Shown: one piece after another, positions 1-6,359 of the stretch
Numbering within the stretch: the first letter of the stretch is position 1
Layout of the letters: the number at the start of each line of letters is the position of its first letter
Source of the DNA: Spirosoma sp.
GTDB lineage: Bacteria > Bacteroidota > Bacteroidia > Cytophagales > Spirosomataceae
Assembly: GCA_028288385.1 (NCBI GenBank)
Contig: JAQBNX010000260.1
Span: forward strand, 1-8,130
Reading direction: 5' to 3'
DNA length: 8,130 nucleotides
Made by a program: the position numbers and the translations under genes
The notes under the pieces: model-generated
What the model was told of the DNA's origin: nothing
The model's input: only the letters and a program-made list of their open reading frames with translations
Databases searched by the model: none

Positions 1-1184
1 GTTTTGCCAAACAGGTTATTGTCAAGGGTAGCCGCCCGTTGCGCACCCTGTGGCGTAAGGCTAAGTTCGGTAGCGGTGGTTCCATTGGGTGCATAAGTGA
101 CCGAATATAGATTGCTGTTTGGATACCGGCTGGTTAGTTTTGTTCGATCAATGTATTGCTGAGCCAGATACTTGCCCGTAGCGTCGGTGCCGGTCAGGTT
201 TATCTGACCGGTATAATCTGCTGCTGTTCGGGCGTCAAAGTTCCATTCTGGATACTGGGACAAATTCAACTCATTGGATCGGTACACCCGCCCGGTAAGT
301 GATAGAGCTACATCGGGTGTTTTGGCCGTCAGCACGCCATCCAGGTACTGCGTGTTTAGCGAACCAGCGCGGGCCTGACCGGTAAAGGCCAGTTGCCGAC
401 TGGGTCCTGCCAGATTCCGGAAGCTTTTAGTGATGATGTTGATAACGCCCACGAACGCATTGGCGCCGTACATGGTTGAGGCCGGGCCGTATATGACTTC
501 GATTCGATCAATATCAGACAGGGCATATTGCTGGGAGATAGGAATGTTGCTGGAAGCCAGATCGTTTTCTTCAACTCCGTCTATGAGCATCAACGTCCGG
601 TCGTTAGAGGTGGATCGGTAGCCGCGCTGGTAAAAGTTGGAATAGCCAGGCCCATTGCCCTTCATGACATCGAAACCCGGCAGATCGTGCAGCGCCTGTT
701 CGAGGCTTTGGTAACCACGCTGCACAATATCTTTACTGGTCAGGACTATCACCGTGGCCGGTACGTATAGAAGGTTTTCTGCTTTTTTTGATACAGACGT
801 TACCTGGACAATCTGGTCCTGTGAATCGCGTACCTGCTGAAAAAGGGCTTTATAACGGGGTGAGCTTCCAAAGTCAGGTTCATATTTAGGATTCAGCGCC
901 AGCAGTTGATTGATGGCACGTGAACTTTGCTGTAAGGAATCGATGGCTAAGTATGTCATCGATAAAATTTTGAGTGCCTGTATCCGGGCATTTTCGGTAA
1001 AACTCTTTTCGGCACAAGGGGCGAGAAGCGCAAATACTTCATCGAAGTTACCCGTAGCGTATTTCTTTTCTGCTTCAGGAATGGCCACCAGCTCATCACA
1101 ATTGTTCTGAGCCAAAACTTCCAGACCCCCCGGCCCGAGTAACAGCAAAATCAGACACAGACGAATGAGATGAAAAAAAGTCAT
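1..1184 (-). CDS. TonB-dependent outer-membrane receptor, N-terminal part (3' end outside window)
   Basis: Reading leftward from the ATG at 1182-1184 gives 394 uninterrupted codons that run off the window edge. Residues 1-25 form a signal peptide (hydrophobic LCLILLLLG core, likely cut after VLA before Q26). Residues about 28-120 are a small helical, TPR-like region, not the carboxypeptidase-regulatory-like domain common in Bacteroidota receptors. A possible TonB-box segment lies near 125-133. The plug domain follows at about 136-253, with the motifs LPGFDV, LMLIDGVEE, DIDRIEVIYGPASTMYGANA and GVINIITK typical of this family. After about residue 265 the sequence alternates like beta-barrel strands. 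Such receptors import large or scarce ligands across the outer membrane using TonB energy; the ligand cannot be told from this part. It starts 48 bases after the NTPase/WD40 gene and is probably co-transcribed with it. No SusD partner is visible, though one could lie outside. Confidence 0.93.
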   Translation of the reverse strand, partial: MTFFHLIRLCLILLLLGPGGLEVLAQNNCDELVAIPEAEKKYATGNFDEVFALLAPCAEKSFTENARIQALKILSMTYLAIDSLQQSSRAINQLLALNPKYEPDFGSSPRYKALFQQVRDSQDQIVQVTSVSKKAENLLYVPATVIVLTSKDIVQRGYQSLEQALHDLPGFDVMKGNGPGYSNFYQRGYRSTSNDRTLMLIDGVEENDLASSNIPISQQYALSDIDRIEVIYGPASTMYGANAFVGVINIITKSFRNLAGPSRQLAFTGQARAGSLNTQYLDGVLTAKTPDVALSLTGRVYRSNELNLSQYPEWNFDARTAADYTGQINLTGTDATGKYLAQQYIDRTKLTSRYPNSNLYSVTYAPNGTTATELSLTPQGAQRAATLDNNLFGK

Positions 1185-1232
1185 GGCACGCTGGTAATTA
1201 AAACAAAATCCAAGAGATTAAAATCAGGATGA
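1185..1232 (-). other. short spacer between NTPase/WD40 gene and receptor gene
   Basis: This 48-base AT-rich spacer has no hairpin with a U-tract and no recognisable Shine-Dalgarno site. It contains T-rich segments (GATTTTG, GTTTTAAT) of the kind seen near Bacteroidota promoters and starts, but no complete -33/-7 promoter match. The spacing favours read-through from the upstream gene. Confidence 0.5.
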
Positions 1233-4200
1233 TTAAGGCTTTACTTTATCGTAGGGAATGTCTTTGCCGATGAACTTATTCCACTCATCACTAGTCAGAT
1301 TGCGTTTTACTTTTTTCTGCAGTTCAGCATAGAGATCAGCTGTATCAACATTCCGGATACGAACTGTCTTATCGGCTCCGCAGGCTATCAGCCGTTTGCC
1401 GTCGTTGGTAAAGCGAATCCCCAGAACCCATGAATCGAAATCGTTGATGACAATTGGCTGCTGCTGCTCAGAAAGACTGCCGTAATTCCAAAGATGGATG
1501 GACCAGTCAGAACTGCCGGTTGCCAGCAGTTTTCCATTGGGCGTAAAGGCAATATCGTTCACGGTGGATGTATGCCGGCCTGAAAGCTGACTCCCAAATG
1601 TTTCGGGTTCGTAGTTGTTAAAGCCCCAGGCATAAACCAACCCAGCCGAATTACCCGTAATGAGCCGACTGCCGTCGGGACTGAAAGCCAGTGCCGTTAC
1701 CCGAGTTCCAAACTCCCGGCGCATGATTACGTCGGGTTTCTTTTTCAGATCGGCCAGCATGAAACTCACTATCTGTCCATTTCCGGATCCACAAACCAGC
1801 CGCTTACCGTCGGGAGTAAGCCGGGCGCAGTAAATAGCAAAACCCGTATGTACGTTCTGGAGCGAATCGATTCCAGTAGCTGCTAGCTTCCAGCTACGCA
1901 CGTTACCATTGGCACCAACCGAAATGAGTTGGTTGTTACCAGATGTAGTCAGCAACGACAGAATAGGGCCGTTATGTGCTTTTATCGCAATAGGAGGCAT
2001 ATCGGGCTGGGCGATGTTCCACCGATAGATCATACCTTTCTCACTGGCACCATATAGCGTTTTACCGTCTTTGTCGAATTCTATCGCACGGATCCCATCG
2101 GGGTTTTTGCTGGTTGTACTCAAGGACCTGGGTACTTGGGCGGGGTTGTCATAGGCCCATAGCTTTATTGTTCCGTCGTCGCTTCCGGAGGCTACCAGAC
2201 CGGGCTGTATGGCCAGGGTACGTACTACGTCTGTGTGCCGACGTAATACCGTGCGGACATCAGCTGCTCTGGCCAGGGCGTTAAAAATATCTGGATTATC
2301 GACCTGTCCGCCATTTTTCAAGTTTAGATTATAGGCCTCTATAGCCAGCAGCGCTGGCAAGTCGTCCTGGGAATTTTCGGTCATCTGGTATGACTGAATG
2401 GCAACCGTTCGGGCAATGGCTTTCCCCCGTTGCTGCTCGGCGTAGCCCTGCGCCGTTACTGCGATTCGCTTCTGATTTTCGGCCACGACCTGAGCCGACT
2501 CGGCTAAATCTTTTTGCTTAACGGCGTTGCGCTGGGCCTCTTCTGCAATGCTTCGTTGCGCTTCGGCATTCTTCTGAGCCTCAACGGCTAGTTGTTGCTG
2601 TTTTTCGGCATTACGTTTAGCCGCCAGTGCCAGCGCCTGCTGATCTTCGGCATTCTTTTTTTCGCGAACGGCAATGACTCGCTGTTCTTCGGTCATTTGC
2701 TTTTGCTGGCCCGTTATGATTTCCTGCTGTTCGGCAATTTTTTTCTGGGTAATGGCTTCGCGAGTCTGCTCTTCGGCACGGTTTCGTTGAATCAATGCAT
2801 TCTTTTTTTCGTCGAGCGCATCTTCCGCACTTTGTTGGGCCTGCGTCCTTAACACGGCCGAAACCAATAAAAAGAGGAGTGAAATGAGCGCGCTGACACC
2901 CAGAAAAATGGCAAAAAAACGGGCACGACGGAGCTCGTTCAATTGTCGTTCTTCCTTATTCTGAATCTGAAAATTGTATTGGTCCCGGCTGTATTCTAAA
3001 AAATTAACGGAGCGGTCCAGAAACGGGTCATACCGGTTGGCCCATGCCTGAGTAGGCCGGTTTTCGGCGAGCCATTTAAGGCCTATCTGTAGTTCCGGAT
3101 TGATCCATAAACCAGATTTTCCTTCGTGATACAGGGTAGCAGAGTAGTTTACCTGTTTATAAAATTTAGCTGACTCTGTTTCTTCTTTTACCCAGGTTTG
3201 AAGCCGCTCCCATAGATTTGTGAGCCGTTCATGAGACAGATCAATGATTACCTCCGGGTCGGCGTAGACGGCTGTAGAAGGGGTTAAAAATGACACACTG
3301 GGCTCCCGAAACCGGTTCAGTACGTCAATGAGCAGGTAAAGTGGTATGCCGGAAATCTCACTGACAGTGCTTATCGGTGTTGGGCGAATCATTCCTTTGT
3401 TTCCTTCGTCCAGAACAACCAGTGCTTTGAAAAGCTTTTCAGTTGCCACCTGACTTTTTTCATCGGGCAGATTGCCATAAACCTCTTCGGCGTGAAGGGT
3501 AATGGCTTTATCCATGGTACCGATGGCTTCGTAGTCATTGACATCAATGGGAGTGGTAGATTTTTGGGTATGCTGCCAGTGATTCCACGTTCGCATGAGC
3601 GCATGTTGTAAAATCGGCAGTTGATCCATCTTGGTCCCGATGTCATTCATCAACCGGGTTGTAAGCTCGTCAGCGATGCTGGCCCCCATTACGCTGATAG
3701 GCGTAGCAATGACTTGCCGGATCTCGTCCTGATTCATTTTGGGCAACAGATAATAGCCATGATTAATGGCTTCGGTTAGCCCTTCATAATCCGTACAGTG
3801 ATCCAGGTAATCGGAGCGCATAGTTAGCACTACGTAGACCGGATAGTTCTGTCGGTAGCTAAAGTCTAGAATTAAGTCGATAAACGTCGCTACCTCCGAG
3901 TAGTTACTCGCCGGCTGCTGGTAGCGAAACAACTCTTCAAACTGGTCAATAATAAACAGCAGATTGGCATCTCCGCACCAACCCATAACCTCCTGCGGGT
4001 TTGTCAGGAGCAGGGTTTCTACCTGAGTGGGCGAAAAACGGTCGGCGAAGGCCCGATTCTGTTTACTCAGCGTTTGGTATAAGGCCCGGGCCAGATTCCG
4101 GATTGGAGTAGCCTCGGGATTGAAAAAGGCCACTTCCCATCTTTTTAGGGATGACGGGCTTAACTGGTCGTCAATCAGTTGGGGAATTAGGCCAGCTTTA

Positions 4201-4385
4201 ACCAGCGATGACTTACCGCTGCCCGACGAACCGATGATGGCCAGAAAACGCGAATCGGCAAGTTTTTCTTTTAAGTCACGTATCTGATTGTCGCGCCCAA
4301 AGAACAAATAAGAGTCTTCCTGCTCGAAGCTCCTCAAGCCCGGAAAGGGATTTGAATAGGCTACTTTGTTATGAACGTGAATCAT
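1233..4385 (-). CDS. nSTAND-type NTPase with membrane helix, coiled coil and seven WD40 repeats
   Basis: The product has 1050 residues. The N-terminus carries the NPFPGLRSF...FFGRD lead-in typical of nSTAND1-like NTPases. Walker A is GSSGSGKS at 52-59 (K58) and Walker B is LLFIIDQFEELF at 142-153 (D147, then E150/E151). A helical/winged-helix-like stretch follows to about 400. One hydrophobic helix at about 490-512 is preceded by RRAR, so the NTPase is predicted cytoplasmic. Residues about 514-655 form a long Ala/Gln/Glu/Lys-rich coiled coil. A linker at 656-715 leads into seven WD40-like blades, starting near 717, 761, 804, 846, 892, 938 and 983, enough for a closed propeller. The tail LTSDEWNKFIGKDIPY is typical of this family. 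STAND proteins act as NTP-driven signalling switches whose repeats sense a ligand or partner. The signal and output here are unknown. The start places the lead-in at its usual short distance from the N-terminus. Confidence 0.93.
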   Translation of the reverse strand: MIHVHNKVAYSNPFPGLRSFEQEDSYLFFGRDNQIRDLKEKLADSRFLAIIGSSGSGKSSLVKAGLIPQLIDDQLSPSSLKRWEVAFFNPEATPIRNLARALYQTLSKQNRAFADRFSPTQVETLLLTNPQEVMGWCGDANLLFIIDQFEELFRYQQPASNYSEVATFIDLILDFSYRQNYPVYVVLTMRSDYLDHCTDYEGLTEAINHGYYLLPKMNQDEIRQVIATPISVMGASIADELTTRLMNDIGTKMDQLPILQHALMRTWNHWQHTQKSTTPIDVNDYEAIGTMDKAITLHAEEVYGNLPDEKSQVATEKLFKALVVLDEGNKGMIRPTPISTVSEISGIPLYLLIDVLNRFREPSVSFLTPSTAVYADPEVIIDLSHERLTNLWERLQTWVKEETESAKFYKQVNYSATLYHEGKSGLWINPELQIGLKWLAENRPTQAWANRYDPFLDRSVNFLEYSRDQYNFQIQNKEERQLNELRRARFFAIFLGVSALISLLFLLVSAVLRTQAQQSAEDALDEKKNALIQRNRAEEQTREAITQKKIAEQQEIITGQQKQMTEEQRVIAVREKKNAEDQQALALAAKRNAEKQQQLAVEAQKNAEAQRSIAEEAQRNAVKQKDLAESAQVVAENQKRIAVTAQGYAEQQRGKAIARTVAIQSYQMTENSQDDLPALLAIEAYNLNLKNGGQVDNPDIFNALARAADVRTVLRRHTDVVRTLAIQPGLVASGSDDGTIKLWAYDNPAQVPRSLSTTSKNPDGIRAIEFDKDGKTLYGASEKGMIYRWNIAQPDMPPIAIKAHNGPILSLLTTSGNNQLISVGANGNVRSWKLAATGIDSLQNVHTGFAIYCARLTPDGKRLVCGSGNGQIVSFMLADLKKKPDVIMRREFGTRVTALAFSPDGSRLITGNSAGLVYAWGFNNYEPETFGSQLSGRHTSTVNDIAFTPNGKLLATGSSDWSIHLWNYGSLSEQQQPIVINDFDSWVLGIRFTNDGKRLIACGADKTVRIRNVDTADLYAELQKKVKRNLTSDEWNKFIGKDIPYDKVKP
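1347..2237 (-). other. region encoding seven-bladed WD40 propeller
   Basis: Residues about 717-1013 divide into seven units of roughly 30-35 residues with the WD40 grammar: a hydrophobic strand, then PDGK/PNGK or similar turn, then G-S/A-x-D/N-G-x-I/V-x-x-W. Clear blade ends are IKLW, IYRW, VRSW, IVSF, VYAW, IHLW and VRIR. Blades 4 and 7 lack the terminal Trp. Most blades lack a strict WD dipeptide, so automatic tools may count fewer than seven. Confidence 0.8.
2430..2807 (-). repeat. nine tandem 14-residue coiled-coil repeats (42-base period)
   Basis: Residues 527-652 fall into nine consecutive 14-residue units, each ending in Gln, for example TREAITQKKIAEQQ, QALALAAKRNAEKQ, QQLAVEAQKNAEAQ and RSIAEEAQRNAVKQ. 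The loose consensus is xxxAxxAxxNAExQ. Fourteen residues is two heptads, which fits a continuous left-handed coiled coil. The repetition is clear in protein and degenerate in DNA, so it is an old tandem expansion and not a recent one. Confidence 0.82.
2850..2918 (-). other. region encoding the single membrane helix of the NTPase/WD40 protein
   Basis: Residues 490-512 form an uninterrupted hydrophobic run of about 23 residues (FFAIFLGVSALISLLFLLVS core). Arg-rich RRAR lies just before it and a Gln/Glu-rich coiled coil just after. By the positive-inside rule the NTPase side is cytoplasmic and the coiled coil plus WD40 side is periplasmic. No other convincing membrane segment was seen. Confidence 0.8.
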
Positions 4386-4395
4386 GTTGGGTCTC

Positions 4396-4428
4396 TCAAC
4401 GCACCAGCTTTGGGTAATAAGTCCCCAT
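4396..4428 (-). other. possible 10-codon leader ORF overlapping hairpin
   Basis: In the leader of the NTPase/WD40 gene, an ATG at 4426-4428 opens a tiny ORF (MGTYYPKLVR, stop TGA) that ends 10 bases before the NTPase start codon. Its start lies inside the downstream arm of the 4415-4464 hairpin. There is no ribosome-binding evidence and short ORFs arise by chance, so this is only a candidate. Confidence 0.15.
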
Positions 4429-4464
4429 AGCAGCGATGTCAGTCTCTGCTATGGGGACTTATTA
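4415..4464 (-). promoter_or_regulatory. 19-bp perfect intercistronic hairpin after HATPase stop codon
   Basis: The arms 4415-4433 and 4446-4464 are exact reverse complements (19 of 19) around a 12-base loop (4434-4445). In the minus transcript the first arm starts at the base after the TAG stop of the HATPase gene and supplies two more in-frame stops (TAG TAA TAA). GGG at 4412-4414 can extend the pairing with CCC at 4468-4470 past a 3-base bulge. No U-tract follows (the next bases are CCCAAAGC), so it is not a standard intrinsic terminator. It may stabilise mRNA, mark a processing site or attenuate the large downstream gene, whose ATG is 29 bases beyond. Confidence 0.75.
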
Positions 4465-4887
4465 CTACCCGTCAGTTTTCATTATGAATATGTTCCGGTT
4501 GCGGTGGTTGACAAATTCATAGCGAAATTCGTCTACCCCATTGATAGTTAAGTGGATTCCCATCCCGCCAATGGGCCGTTCTTCGAGCGGCATGGAAAAA
4601 AAATCTTCTTTGGGTAGCTCGCGCTTCAGCGGGTCAAAAGGGGTTGCGTCATCCTCCAAAATGACGCTGAGCTGCCCGTCTGTATGCTCTATAATCAGAT
4701 CAACGGTACCTTGAGTCCCTGTCTCTTCATAGCCGTGCACAATAATGTTGGTGGCAATCTCATCGACGGCCAGTAACAGATTATACGTAGCTTTTTTTGA
4801 CAGCTTGACCCGTTGAGATTCTTCTTTAACAACCTGCCGGATATCCTCAAGTGAATCGAGTATCCCCGGAAACGTTTTACGCTCCAT
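4465..4887 (-). CDS. RsbW/SpoIIAB-like ATP-binding protein (anti-sigma-factor / serine kinase type)
   Basis: This 140-residue protein is almost entirely a HATPase_c_2-type GHKL domain, the usual size for the RsbW/SpoIIAB family. The N-box is AVDEIATNIIVHGY at 40-53 (E43, N47). The G1-like box is DDATPFDP at 79-86, in which Ala replaces the more usual Gly. The G2-like box is GGMGIHL at 107-113. In the family, such proteins bind a target regulator and phosphorylate a STAS antagonist on serine, thereby exchanging partners. Two STAS genes lie upstream in the same direction (5105-5419 and 7625-7963) and are the obvious substrates. Its natural target is unknown: no sigma factor is encoded here. The stop codon abuts a strong hairpin. 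Whether it keeps kinase activity or only binds nucleotide cannot be judged by eye. Confidence 0.9.
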   Translation of the reverse strand: MERKTFPGILDSLEDIRQVVKEESQRVKLSKKATYNLLLAVDEIATNIIVHGYEETGTQGTVDLIIEHTDGQLSVILEDDATPFDPLKRELPKEDFFSMPLEERPIGGMGIHLTINGVDEFRYEFVNHRNRNIFIMKTDG

Positions 4888-5104
4888 CGGTATAGAATTC
4901 AGAAGTTACACCTATCCAAACTTGGGACGGTGGGAGTCTATTCGCTAAACTGTGGCTTGTCAGGAAGCCTTACTGCCGGGCAGGGTCAGTTGACTGCCCG
5001 CATAAGTGTTTCCATTTATTCTTCTTCATCATCAGTACCCGTCTTTAACCGGGCCACAGTCAGGCGAATACGCTCCCACCGGGCCGAACCCGAACGGTTC
5101 GACC
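4888..5104 (-). other. 217-base spacer between second STAS gene and HATPase gene
   Basis: This is the longest gene-free stretch in the window. It holds the long inverted repeat 4928-5081 and, inside it, a small 7-bp stem (4977-4983 with 4994-5000, 10-base loop). No promoter consensus was found. On the minus strand one frame reads ARWERIRLTVARLK, then TGTDDEEE and a stop (ending near 5020), a protein-like tail with no matching start of its own. It may be a remnant or chance. Confidence 0.5.
4928..5081. repeat. long imperfect inverted repeat (29-base arms)
   Basis: Arm 4928-4956 matches the reverse complement of 5053-5081 at 24 of 29 positions, in blocks of 9, 7 and 8 identical bases separated by 2- and 3-base mismatches, with 96 bases between. 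In the minus-strand RNA one of the mismatched pairs becomes G-U. The arms could form a branched structure with the small internal stem at 4977-5000. No target-site duplication is visible at the outer edges and no transposase is present. Confidence 0.7.
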
Positions 5105-5419
5105 TTAGAGGTACTGATCCACGATGTTGACGCTGTGTTGAAGGCCGGTTTTTTCCAGCGTGTCGACTATTGACTCCTGCGGCTTGACGATAAAGATAGC
5201 CAGATTGGTCCCTATTTTCTGTTTGGCAAAAATCAGGACCCGAAGTCCGGCCGAAGACATGAAGGTTAGGTTTTCCACAAAAAGCACCAGTTCGTCGGGC
5301 GATTCGGCCGCTAACTTCTCAATTTCCTTTTGAAACTCTCGGGCCGACAGCGAATCAATTTCGCCCGTCAGGGTGATCTTAGCAATTTTTTTAGTTTCTG
5401 ATTGTAAGTGAAAACTCAT
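5105..5419 (-). CDS. STAS-domain anti-sigma-factor antagonist (RsbV/SpoIIAA-like)
   Basis: This 104-residue protein is a single STAS domain, full length for the family. The N-terminal strands include ITLTGEIDSLSA (15-26). The core motif is ENLTFMSSAGLRVL at 49-62, where S56 aligns with the serine that RsbW/SpoIIAB kinases phosphorylate. Dephosphorylated, such proteins bind the kinase and free its target. The gene lies 85 bases after the glgX-like gene and 217 bases before the HATPase gene, all in one direction, so it is a probable partner of that HATPase. It differs clearly from the other STAS protein in the window (7625-7963) apart from the shared SSAGLRVL core, so the two are not recent duplicates. 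No Shine-Dalgarno site precedes the ATG, as is usual in Bacteroidota. Confidence 0.92.
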   Translation of the reverse strand: MSFHLQSETKKIAKITLTGEIDSLSAREFQKEIEKLAAESPDELVLFVENLTFMSSAGLRVLIFAKQKIGTNLAIFIVKPQESIVDTLEKTGLQHSVNIVDQYL

Positions 5420-5504
5420 AGTATGGCTTGATTTTGACGGTTAAATAATAGATCATAAAGGAAGATGAATTGTCGCACTGGTTGTGTAATCTGTATTCTT
5501 CCCG
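5420..5504 (-). other. spacer between glgX-like gene and second STAS gene
   Basis: This 85-base AT-rich spacer contains a weak GGAAGA/TCTTCC pairing (35-base loop) followed by TTT, too loose to call a terminator. A TATTATTTA segment upstream of the STAS start vaguely resembles a Bacteroidota -7 element but has no clear -33 TTG partner. A separate promoter for the STAS/HATPase pair is possible here but not shown. Confidence 0.35.
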
Positions 5505-6329
5505 CTACTTTCTGATTAGAATGACAATGCTACGTGAGCCGACAAGAAACTCAGACTGGTTGCTGAGGAGTACTTCGGAGCCAGGTTCATAAATGTCGCC
5601 AGGGGATGGCATGTCGGTGTTGGCAAACAGATACCACTTTGTTTCGGACGGTAGTACAGGCAGTTCAAAATGCAGCCCTTCCCAGTACATATTAATCGCA
5701 ACATACATGGTGTTGTCTTTTACAATACCCTGCTTGGCATGATCGCCGTCTAACAGGAACGCAAATGACCGGCTTCCTGGCGACCGGTCGCAATTCCAGG
5801 CTTTGGTGCCATGAAAGCTAATGTCTGGCAAGCCGCTACCAACCGAATCCCAGTACTGAAAAAATAACTGACTACGTAGCACCGGATGCTGCCGTCGGAA
5901 GTGGATCATGCGCCGGGCGAAGTTGAACAGATCGGCATTCGTTTCTTTTTGCACCCAGTTGAACCAGTTAAGGTCATTGTCCTGGCAATAGGTATTGTTA
6001 TTGCCTTTCTGCGTCTTGCCAACTTCGTCGCCCATCAGAATCATTGGGACACCTTGGCTAACCAACAGAATGGCGAGGGCATTTTTGACTTGCTTGTGGC
6101 GCAAAAAATTAATAGCTGGGTCATCCGTTTCCCCTTCCCACCCGCAGTTCCACGAGTTGTTGTCATTGGCACCGTCGTTGTTGTCCTCGCCATTCGCTTC
6201 ATTATGCTTCTGGTCATACGCAAACATGTCGTAAAGCGAAAAGCCATCATGGCACGTAACAAAGTTAATGCTGGCCGTTGGGCCCCGCTGGCCATATATA
6301 TCCGGCGAACTAATAATTCGCTGAATCAT
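5505..6329 (-). CDS. glgX: glycogen debranching enzyme, C-terminal fragment
   Basis: This 274-codon ORF continues the frame of the upstream fragment after two stop codons. It begins MIQRIISSPDIYG, which is internal sequence in normal GlgX proteins, so the ATG at 6327-6329 is probably not a native start. It holds the fourth conserved glycoside hydrolase 13 region, NFVTCHDGFSLYD, whose Asp (residue 28 here, codon 459 of the full frame) is the transition-state stabiliser. It also has the Asn/Asp-rich segment NGEDNNDGANDNNSWNCG and the ILMGDEVGKTQKGNNNTYCQ region usual in this subfamily, then the C-terminal beta domain. Alone it lacks the nucleophile and the acid/base, so it should not be an active enzyme. 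It could matter only if it pairs with the N-terminal part or if the stops are read through. Confidence 0.85.
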   Translation of the reverse strand: MIQRIISSPDIYGQRGPTASINFVTCHDGFSLYDMFAYDQKHNEANGEDNNDGANDNNSWNCGWEGETDDPAINFLRHKQVKNALAILLVSQGVPMILMGDEVGKTQKGNNNTYCQDNDLNWFNWVQKETNADLFNFARRMIHFRRQHPVLRSQLFFQYWDSVGSGLPDISFHGTKAWNCDRSPGSRSFAFLLDGDHAKQGIVKDNTMYVAINMYWEGLHFELPVLPSETKWYLFANTDMPSPGDIYEPGSEVLLSNQSEFLVGSRSIVILIRK

Positions 6330-6338
6330 GCCATTTAC

Positions 6339-6359
6339 CTAGTCCGGATCACTTTTTTA
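6339..6359 (-). other. pair of in-frame stop codons interrupting glgX
   Basis: In the glgX frame the codons read TTC, TAA (6357-6359), AAA AGT GAT CCG GAC, TAG (6339-6341), GTA AAT GGC ATG. A run of six A follows the first T. One substitution would restore TTA (Leu) at the first stop. At the second, either substitutions or a deleted G plus inserted A (CCGGGACTGGTA to CCGGACTAGGTA) explains the change. A homopolymer or assembly error is a real alternative. Confidence 0.85.

Noticed and set aside
2430..2807. CRISPR-like or intergenic tandem repeat
   Set aside because: The periodicity is at protein level inside an open frame and the DNA units are degenerate with no spacers.
2592..2852. 86-codon plus-strand ORF rich in Phe and Leu, resembling a membrane protein
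   Set aside because: It is the complement of the Lys/Glu/Gln-rich coiled-coil repeat, which always gives a hydrophobic antisense frame.
1233..4385. Anti-phage STAND (Avs-like) defence protein
   Set aside because: No effector nuclease, protease or other toxic domain is visible, and the neighbours are signalling, glycogen and transport genes rather than defence genes; a membrane sensor fits better.
4415..4464. Rho-independent terminator
   Set aside because: Stem is strong, but no U-tract follows in either direction of transcription.
4977..5000. Small stem (7 bp, 10-base loop) as a terminator of the second STAS gene
   Set aside because: Short, without a U-tract, and nested in a larger repeat; noted only as part of the spacer.
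4928..5081. Miniature transposable element with terminal inverted repeats
   Set aside because: No target-site duplication flanks the arms and no second copy is seen in the window; kept only as an inverted repeat.
4930..5130. 66-codon plus-strand ORF in the STAS-HATPase spacer
   Set aside because: It starts at GTG within the inverted repeat, has low-complexity Ser-rich sequence and overlaps the STAS gene on the other strand.
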